Assembly: GCA_037441725.1 (NCBI GenBank)
Contig: JBBIRT010000032.1
Location: forward strand, 1 to 26,238
DNA from: JBBIRT01 sp037441725
GTDB taxonomy: Bacteria; Desulfobacterota; BSN033; UBA1163
Reading direction: 5' to 3'
Length of the DNA stretch: 26,238 nt
The notes beneath the pieces were generated by a model. That model saw only the letters and a list, made by a program, of their open reading frames with translations, ran no database searches and had not been told where the DNA came from. A program made the translations under genes and the position numbers. Positions 21,390-26,238 of the stretch are shown piece by piece (position 1 is the first letter of the stretch; each line of letters begins with the position of its first letter).

Positions 21390-22432
21390 TTACTTTTTCT
21401 GGTATTTTTTAACCAGATTCAAAGTCTCCTGATACACCTCTTTACCCGGAAGCCCTTTGGCCTCAGCATCTTTAATCCATTGATTATGGATGGGCTCCCT
21501 CACCAGGTTATACCATACCTTTATCTCATCCGGAGTAAGATAGGTAATTTTGTGACCTTTCTCTTTGCAAAAATCGACCGCTGTTTTTTGAAGAGGAAAG
21601 TCAAGCCTTGCCATCTCTTGTGTCCACACCTTCCCAGAATCTTCTAAAACCTTTTGGAGATCCTTAGGAAGACTATTGAATTTTTTAGGATTCATGATGG
21701 CAAACATCGGTGTCATGTTCATTCCACCCTCTCCGAAAATGGTGTGGTAAGGCATTAATTCCAATACCTTGAAGATGAAGCAGACTGGAAAATGATTCAT
21801 CACTCCATCGAGGATCCCCCTCTCCAGCCCCGTATACATCTCCGTGATGTCAAGTTGAATGGGAGAGGCACCGGCTGCATTCATGGTCTGAACTAAGGCA
21901 TATTCTGCACCATGGATCTTCATTCCCTTTAAGTCTGCAGGGGTTTTGACTTCCTTTTTCTTGTTATGGATGTGCGTTGGAGGCATCATGAATAGCCCGA
22001 TGATCTTTACTCCTTCCCACTCCTTCGCCATTGCAGGAAATTTTTTTAGAAGCTCCATCCATAACTCACCTGCTTCTAACTGGGCAGGCATACCCAAAAA
22101 AGGCAATGTGGTAACAGTGCTGAGAAGAAAACCTTCCCGACGATCTAATACATAATGAGCCATATCAACCACACCTGTTTGCGTNNNNNNNNNNGGTAGG
22201 CCTCTTTTTCTGCAAGTAATGCCCCTCCATGATGAATCGTGACTTTCAATTTGCCGTTGCTCTGCCCCTCAACCCATTTCCCCCACGCATCCCAAGACTT
22301 GGCTATTGTTGAAGGGGGTGGGTTGTGGTCATTCACCGTAAGTTCGATGACCTGGGAAATCGCAGGAGAGATCCACGTCAACATTCCCATCAAGAAGATT
22401 CCAACCATTATAAAGATGATCGCTTTCTTCAT
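21390..22432 (-). CDS. dctP: TRAP transporter solute-binding protein DctP (set 3), interrupted by an assembly gap
   Basis: Periplasmic binding protein of about 345 residues, read in two pieces because of the N run at 22185-22194. The first piece has a signal peptide (MKKAIIFIMVGIFLMGMLTW..., likely cleavage after ISPAISQ) and ends EKEAY; the second begins TQTGVVDMAHYV. Aligned with DctP of set 2 (EQVKGIKTG), only two residues are missing, which means 5 real bases rather than 10. The N run therefore breaks the frame artificially and the gene is not a pseudogene. Later blocks MPPTHIHNKKKEVKTPADLKGMK and LDGVMNHFPVCFIF are shared with set 2. ATG 22432 is preferred over ATG 22441, which has its AAGGAGG only one base away. 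Confidence 0.88.
22185..22194. other. Assembly gap (10 N) inside dctP set 3
   Basis: Ten N characters. The flanking coding frames need a gap of 2 modulo 3 bases, so the true length is not 10; alignment with the paralogous dctP suggests 5. Confidence 0.95.
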
Positions 22433-22532
22433 ATCTTTCATACCTCCTTTGTTTTAAATTGTTAAACACCCCTCTTTTCCTAATCCTCTCTCCCAATGGC
22501 TTTAAAAAGTCTCACCTCCTTTCGATCAGATC

Positions 22533-23962
22533 TCAACTTCCCGCTCTTGTAAATTCGGCTGCATTCTCTCCAGCAATGCGACCACTATTGACCGCAAACC
22601 CCATTGTATTGCCAGGAAGAATAAAAACATAAGTATCTCCATAGATGGAGCAGGCATCTGTCCCTGCTGCATAAAGTCCTGGGATCTTCTTCCATTCCTT
22701 ATTCAGAACTTCTGTTTTATAATTAATTTTAATCCCTCCCAGACTTCCATAAGCACCAGGAACAAGTCTTCCTGCATAAAACTTTGGCCTTCGAATGGGC
22801 CGAAGAAGATAATGGTTCTTATTAAAGATAGGATCAAAACCTCTTTCACAGAATCGGTTATATTCCTCGATCGTTCGGCTCAAACCTCCAGGATCTATCC
22901 CTGTTTTTTCTGCCAATTCCTCAATGGTTTCTGCGACATAAATATCTTTATACCCTCGATCAAATGCCACCTGAATTAAGGCCTCAAGGTTTCTTACCCT
23001 GGTAAAAGGGAAGACCACATGGTATGAATCGAATCCAACTTTTTCCATCTGATCCTTGATCTCCTNNNNNNNNNNCGGTTCTTCTGCTGGGAGATGGCAT
23101 TCCCTATGAATGAAGAATTCGCTATCATCCCTTCGTTGATAAAACGTTCACCTAAAAGGTTGACTAAGAGATGGGGCTGACGAAAGGTCTCTGCAAGTTC
23201 AGGATCCAATTCACCAGGCATAATATAGATCAGCTCCATGCTCATTTCTGTCGGAGCTGCCCCTGCCTCCCAGGCCATGCGAATCCCATCCCCAGCCAAA
23301 CCAGGAATTCTGAAGGAATGTAAATCGCGACCCCATTCATATCCAGTATATTTCTTGATCATCTCTAAATTGTCACCAAATCCTCCAGTTGCAATAATGA
23401 TCGCTTTGGCAGAAGCCTGAATAGATTCTCCAGTCCTTTCATCTTCTGCGACAACACCTACTACCCTTTCTCCCTTTTTCAGGATCTTTTTAACCGGGGT
23501 CTGAAGAAGAATTTTGACCCCCAACTCCTTTGCCCTTTCTGTCATGATCCTGAACATATTTGCAGCGCACCCTTCTCCCCCAGGCTTCACAATATGCCAA
23601 GTGGGCCATCCTCCTGGGAAATAGGCTGAAGGCTCAAGAAACTCAACTCCCATCTTCTCTAACCAATCGATGGTGGTGGTTGATTTATCGATATAGGCCC
23701 TTACTAAACGTGCATCCACTCGCCAGTGGGTATAATCCATAAAGATCTTGAAGGCCTCATCCCTTGTCGGCCCCATCTGCTTTAGGCGCTGGAGTCTGCT
23801 TTCCACCCCAAAAAGGCCCATCCCGCGATTGCCGGTTCCACCCGTAGTGGAGGCCTTTTCAAAGGCAACCACCCTAACCCCTTTCTCTGCTGCAGCAATG
23901 GCAGCTGCCAACCCAGCTGCACCAGCTGCCACAACAATCACATCGGCTTCCAAATTGTTCAT
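22533..23962 (-). CDS. FAD-binding dehydrogenase/reductase (fumarate reductase / ketosteroid dehydrogenase type), interrupted by an assembly gap
   Basis: FAD_binding_2 family flavoprotein of about 475 residues plus the unknown gap. The N-terminal Rossmann motif reads VVAAGAAGLAAA (first Gly replaced by Ala), followed by EKASTTGGTGNRG. The middle has IIATGGFGDN. The C-terminal piece carries GAYGSLGGIKINYKTEVL, IPGLYAAGTDA and the FAD-closing PGNTMGFAVNSGRIAGENAA. Relatives interconvert C-C and C=C bonds next to a carbonyl (fumarate reductase, 3-ketosteroid-1-dehydrogenase, cyclohexanone dehydrogenase, urocanate reductase). No haem motif, Tat signal or flavinylation domain is visible. The N run at 23066-23075 puts the two halves in different frames; the halves fit one protein, so it is not a true frameshift. 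ATG 23962 has GGAG 7 bases upstream; ATG 23968 abuts it. A role as a desaturase or reductase of a cyclic ketone is plausible from context. Confidence 0.85.
23066..23075. other. Assembly gap (10 N) inside the FAD dehydrogenase gene
   Basis: Ten N characters. The N-terminal frame ends ...GNAISQQKN and the C-terminal frame resumes at EIKDQMEKVGFD; a gap of 2 modulo 3 bases is required, so 10 is a placeholder. Confidence 0.95.
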
Positions 23963-24013
23963 AAGCATTCTCCAAGCTCATAGCTCTAACTCGCTACTAC
24001 GAAGCCTGTATTA

Positions 24014-24078
24014 TTGTTCATCGTTCATCGTTCATCGTTCATTGTTCATTGTTCATCGTTCATCGTCCATCGTCCATC
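24014..24078. repeat. Tandem 7-base repeat (TCGTTCA)n
   Basis: Nine consecutive 7-base units with consensus TCGTTCA (variants TTGTTCA and TCGTCCA) plus two bases, in the 151-base gap between the 3-hydroxyacyl-CoA dehydrogenase and FAD dehydrogenase genes. The period is not a multiple of three and no gene spans it. It is a simple-sequence tract, likely variable in copy number; its effect on the downstream FAD gene is unknown. Confidence 0.9.
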
Positions 24079-24119
24079 TTTTAAGGTTTATCGTATCAGC
24101 AATATGGCCATCCTCTCCA

Positions 24120-25031
24120 TTACCATGTGGTGAGATCTTTCTCCAATAGGACTTCCTTATAGAAATCATATATGCCCTTCTTCCCTTTTCCTCCAAGATA
24201 TCCTGCTCTCACCATCATTCTGATTAATGGATGCAAATGTCCTTTTTCGGGTCCTAATTCCCTTATTCGATCCTTTTCAGATACTGCCAGAATTTTCCAG
24301 ACGCCTATAAGATCTCCAAGTTCTAAAGGGCCATGGGGAAGACCGTAGCCCAATCTCAATGCCTTATCAATCTCTTCAGGAGAAGCCACTCGTTCCCATA
24401 CCATTTGGACAGCTTCTAAAAGCATAGCGGTATAAGCCCTGTTGGCTAAAAAGCCAAAACTGAAATCTTTACAAAGCAATGGTTCTTTTCCAAGCCTTTT
24501 CAGCAAACATACAGCAATTTCCACAGTTTCATTAGAAGTAAATGAACCTCGAACCACTTCGATTAGCTTCACAACACTTACCGGGTTAAAGAAATGGATT
24601 CCTATGACCTTATCCCTTCGCTTGGTGATGCTCGCTATTTCGGTAATATTTAAATTGGAGGTATTGGATGCTAAGATGGTGCGTGGAGGGGCAAATTCAT
24701 CAAGCTGTTTGAAAACATCTTTCTTTAAATCAAGATCTTCAAAAACAGATTCGATTACCAAATCAGTTTCTTTGACGGCCTCACGAAGGTTGAGGGTTCC
24801 TTGGATACCCGAGAGGATTTGTTCCATCTCCGAGGGGAGAATCTTTCCCTTCTGCACAAAATATTGTTGTAAATTTCTTCTTATAGATTGAATCCCTTGG
24901 CCAATGAGTTCATCATTGAGATCGTAGAGGGTTACTCGATACTTCCCCACCTGGGAAAAAAATTGGGCAATCTGGGACCCCATGGTTCCAGCGCCAATGA
25001 CAGCAATCTGTTTAATGTCCTCTGGTGTCAT
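24120..25031 (-). CDS. 3-hydroxyacyl-CoA dehydrogenase (3-hydroxybutyryl-CoA dehydrogenase type)
   Basis: 303-residue NAD-dependent dehydrogenase of the Hbd/PaaH family. From ATG 25031: GAGTMG at 13-18, Asp37 (YDLN) for NAD preference, catalytic Ser122 (SNTS), His146 (GIHFFNP), Glu158 (LIEVV) and Asn197 (FLANR). The C-terminal helical domain (PLELGDLIGVW, GGKGKKGIYDF) is complete. It oxidises an L-3-hydroxyacyl-CoA to the 3-ketoacyl-CoA, so at least part of the pathway uses CoA thioesters. An in-frame GTG at 25043 directly follows the upstream stop, but ATG 25031 has GAGGGG 4 bases before it and is preferred. It lies 12 bases after the SnoaL-like gene, in one operon. Confidence 0.92.
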   Translation of the reverse strand: MTPEDIKQIAVIGAGTMGSQIAQFFSQVGKYRVTLYDLNDELIGQGIQSIRRNLQQYFVQKGKILPSEMEQILSGIQGTLNLREAVKETDLVIESVFEDLDLKKDVFKQLDEFAPPRTILASNTSNLNITEIASITKRRDKVIGIHFFNPVSVVKLIEVVRGSFTSNETVEIAVCLLKRLGKEPLLCKDFSFGFLANRAYTAMLLEAVQMVWERVASPEEIDKALRLGYGLPHGPLELGDLIGVWKILAVSEKDRIRELGPEKGHLHPLIRMMVRAGYLGGKGKKGIYDFYKEVLLEKDLTTW

Positions 25032-25043
25032 TGAACCCCTCAC

Positions 25044-25550
25044 CTACCAGAGACCCGTGGGGGGGCCTCCTCCAGGAAGCCCTATTCGCTCACTCCATTT
25101 CATCAGACTAATCTTCCATCTCCCATTTTCACGGATGTATTCCATCTCATAAAAACCCTGAACCCAAAAGAGGGATTGTCCTGTTCGGGGATAGAAATAC
25201 ATCATGTAGAGCAACCAGCTTCCTTTGGCCCTATCGCCATCCACTGAGATGATTGGATGAACCACCAAGTCACCCTCTTTCCCTGCATGGGTCTTTGAAA
25301 GCTCTTCTTTAAACCATCTTTCAATAGCCTTTTTGCCTGTGACAGGTTTATGGAGATAGACATCGATTGTTGCATTCTCTGCAAAACAATCCACTGCATC
25401 ATCCCAATTGGTACACATCAAGGCATTCACATAGCGTCTTTGAAGCTGATGAATCTCCTGGATATCCTCGGTGACCCTGACCCTTTGTTCCAGCTTCTTT
25501 AAAGCCTCTTCAGTCGCCTTTAGCCTTTTCTCCATTTCTTCTATGGTCAC
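25044..25550 (-). CDS. SnoaL/NTF2-like protein, second copy
   Basis: 168-residue SnoaL-like protein. An N-terminal coiled-coil-like helix (MTIEEMEKRLKATEEALKKLEQRV) precedes the NTF2-like cone: RRYVNALMCTNWDDAVDCF, ATIDVYLHKPVTGKKAIERWF, VDGDRAKGSWLLYMMYF and ENGRWKISLMKW. It matches the protein at 202-642 across its length, apart from about 15 extra helical residues. The start is GTG with GGAGG 6 bases upstream (GGAGGTGTCTC). It probably isomerises, dehydrates or binds a cyclic ketone or hydroxyacid; the catalytic residues of true ketosteroid isomerase cannot be confirmed by eye. It is followed immediately by the hydroxyacyl-CoA dehydrogenase. Confidence 0.84.
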   Translation of the reverse strand: MTIEEMEKRLKATEEALKKLEQRVRVTEDIQEIHQLQRRYVNALMCTNWDDAVDCFAENATIDVYLHKPVTGKKAIERWFKEELSKTHAGKEGDLVVHPIISVDGDRAKGSWLLYMMYFYPRTGQSLFWVQGFYEMEYIRENGRWKISLMKWSERIGLPGGGPPTGLW

Positions 25551-25804
25551 GAGACACCTCCATATTAAATTTAAAAAGAGTTGGTCGCACGGTAACGTTA
25601 ACGATTCCCATATGGCGATGAAGTTAAGTCCTAAGTTTAACGTTTATCGTTGTCGAAGTTCGTATTGAGGCTCATTTCAGGAAACTTGAATCTCGAGCAT
25701 CCAGTTTCAAACCTCAAACTTCGATACGAGCCTCATCACCTTTTATCGTGTAACTCTTTAAACGAAACGGGCTGCGTAACCCTAACCTAACCAATCCTTC
25801 CCTT
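25551..25804. other. 254-base intergenic region with degenerate repeats
   Basis: The longest gene-free stretch in the window. It contains the 8-base palindrome TAACGTTA (25593-25600), an interrupted inverted repeat (25653-25724) and a short CCCTAACCTAACC run near its right end. No convincing sigma70 promoter was found by eye for the SnoaL-like gene. No protein-like frame is seen. Confidence 0.6.
25653..25724. repeat. Interrupted inverted repeat (cruciform-like)
   Basis: The left arm TCGAAGT-TCGTA-TTGAGG (25653-25670) is the reverse complement of the right arm CCTCAAACTTCGA (25712-25724) except for a 5-base TCGTA insertion, giving 13 paired bases. Within the loop GAAACT (25681-25686) and AGTTTC (25703-25708) pair again, and next to the arms GAGGCTC/GAGCCTC are also complementary. 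It looks like an extragenic repeat or a decayed miniature element; no target-site duplication is evident. Confidence 0.4.
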
Positions 25805-26238
25805 CTATATTTGACGACCAATTCGCCAACCCTCTGCAATCGCATCCACAATCAGGCGGGGCTCCTTGCAGTCGCCAATCGCATAAACCTCAGGCACCTT
25901 ATCCTTTAGACCCTCAAACAACGAAAGGTCTGGGGCCAGAGGGGAGGTTGGGATAACGGTATCGGCCTCAATCGTTTCCTTATCCCCTTCCTTATGCGTC
26001 ATGATCACCCCCCTATGAGTGATCTCAATGGATTTGACTCCTAAAATCACTCTCACACCCTTCTTGTGAAACCAATCGATGAGCAAACCCAAACGGAAAT
26101 CAACGACCCCCTTTCCAATCTCGTCACCTGTTTCGATGAGAGTAACTTTCCTGCCCCTCTTAACAAGGAATTCAGCCAGCTCACACCCATGGAGAGATCC
26201 TCCTATGATGACGACTCTCTTTCCCACGGGAATCCAAA
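25805..26238 (-). CDS. C-terminal part of a second old-yellow-enzyme-like Fe-S flavoprotein, cut by the window edge
   Basis: The frame is open to the right edge of the window. Its first visible residues, WIPVGKRVVIIGG, align with WMPIGKKVLILGG in the middle of the complete reductase at 12884-14971. About 144 residues of the NAD(P)H-binding and C-terminal FAD region are present, ending VPEVYAIGDCKEPRLIVDAIAEGWRIGRQI, nearly parallel to the end of the complete copy. The FMN barrel and Fe-S part must lie to the right of the window, so the GTG at 26227 is an internal codon and not a start. A second copy suggests two related reduction steps or substrates. It is followed by the 254-base gap. Confidence 0.85.
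   Translation of the reverse strand, partial: WIPVGKRVVIIGGSLHGCELAEFLVKRGRKVTLIETGDEIGKGVVDFRLGLLIDWFHKKGVRVILGVKSIEITHRGVIMTHKEGDKETIEADTVIPTSPLAPDLSLFEGLKDKVPEVYAIGDCKEPRLIVDAIAEGWRIGRQI

Noticed and set aside
22145..23968. Apparent frameshifts splitting dctP (set 3) and the FAD dehydrogenase, suggesting pseudogenes
   Set aside because: Each break coincides exactly with a 10-N assembly gap and the two halves fit one normal-length family member, so the frames differ only because the N count is arbitrary.
24014..24078. CRISPR array
   Set aside because: Units are only 7 bases, directly adjacent and without spacers, and no cas gene is near; it is a simple tandem repeat.
25774..25797. Telomere-like CCCTAACCTAACC run
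   Set aside because: Only two to three short imperfect units; no reason to treat it as functional in a bacterial sequence.

Overview
The window looks like part of a metagenome-assembled or draft genome: two runs of exactly ten N interrupt otherwise normal genes. The organism is most likely an anaerobic, organic-acid-using bacterium of the Desulfobacterota (former Deltaproteobacteria) type. This is inferred from gene content: a molybdenum/tungsten bis-pterin enzyme, an iron-type alcohol dehydrogenase, an Fe-S old-yellow-enzyme reductase, three TRAP transporters and no oxygenase. No rRNA, tRNA or phylogenetic marker is present, so the taxonomic guess is weak.

Layout. At the left edge two plus-strand genes, a SnoaL/NTF2-like protein and an Fe-alcohol dehydrogenase (202-1891), converge on a run of 23 minus-strand genes that fills the rest of the window. 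In transcription order (right to left) the run reads: 3' end of a second old-yellow-enzyme-like reductase; SnoaL-like protein; 3-hydroxyacyl-CoA dehydrogenase; FAD dehydrogenase/reductase (N gap); TRAP set 3 (dctP with N gap, dctQ, dctM); TRAP set 2 (dctP, dctQ, dctM); small zinc-ribbon protein; resorcylate-decarboxylase-like amidohydrolase; old-yellow-enzyme-like Fe-S flavoprotein; SDR; TRAP set 1 (dctP, dctQ, dctM); cupin; two 6-oxocamphor-hydrolase-like crotonases; SDR; isopropylmalate/homocitrate-synthase-like DRE-TIM enzyme; acetylene-hydratase-like molybdopterin enzyme. Many junctions have Shine-Dalgarno sites and short spacers, and both the Q/M pair of TRAP set 2 and that of set 3 overlap by 4 bases. 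Most larger breaks hold an RNA hairpin. One good sigma70-type promoter is visible, in front of dctP of TRAP set 1.

How the genes may work together (inference). The most telling pair is the two crotonase-fold proteins, which keep the Trp, two His and Asp of 6-oxocamphor hydrolase, an enzyme that opens cyclic beta-diketones by a retro-Claisen reaction without coenzyme A. Around them are enzymes that could make a cyclic 1,3-diketone in two ways. By oxidation of an alicyclic alcohol or ketone: alcohol dehydrogenase/SDR, FAD desaturase, Mo/W hydratase, SDR. By decarboxylation and reduction of a dihydroxybenzoate: decarboxylase, then Fe-S flavin reductase. The 3-hydroxyacyl-CoA dehydrogenase and the DRE-TIM carbon-carbon enzyme could handle the ring-opened acid. 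Three TRAP importers suggest uptake of several related carboxylates. No CoA ligase, acyl-CoA dehydrogenase or thiolase is in the window, so if this is one pathway, its upper part may run on free acids and ketones. This is the candidate undescribed system here.
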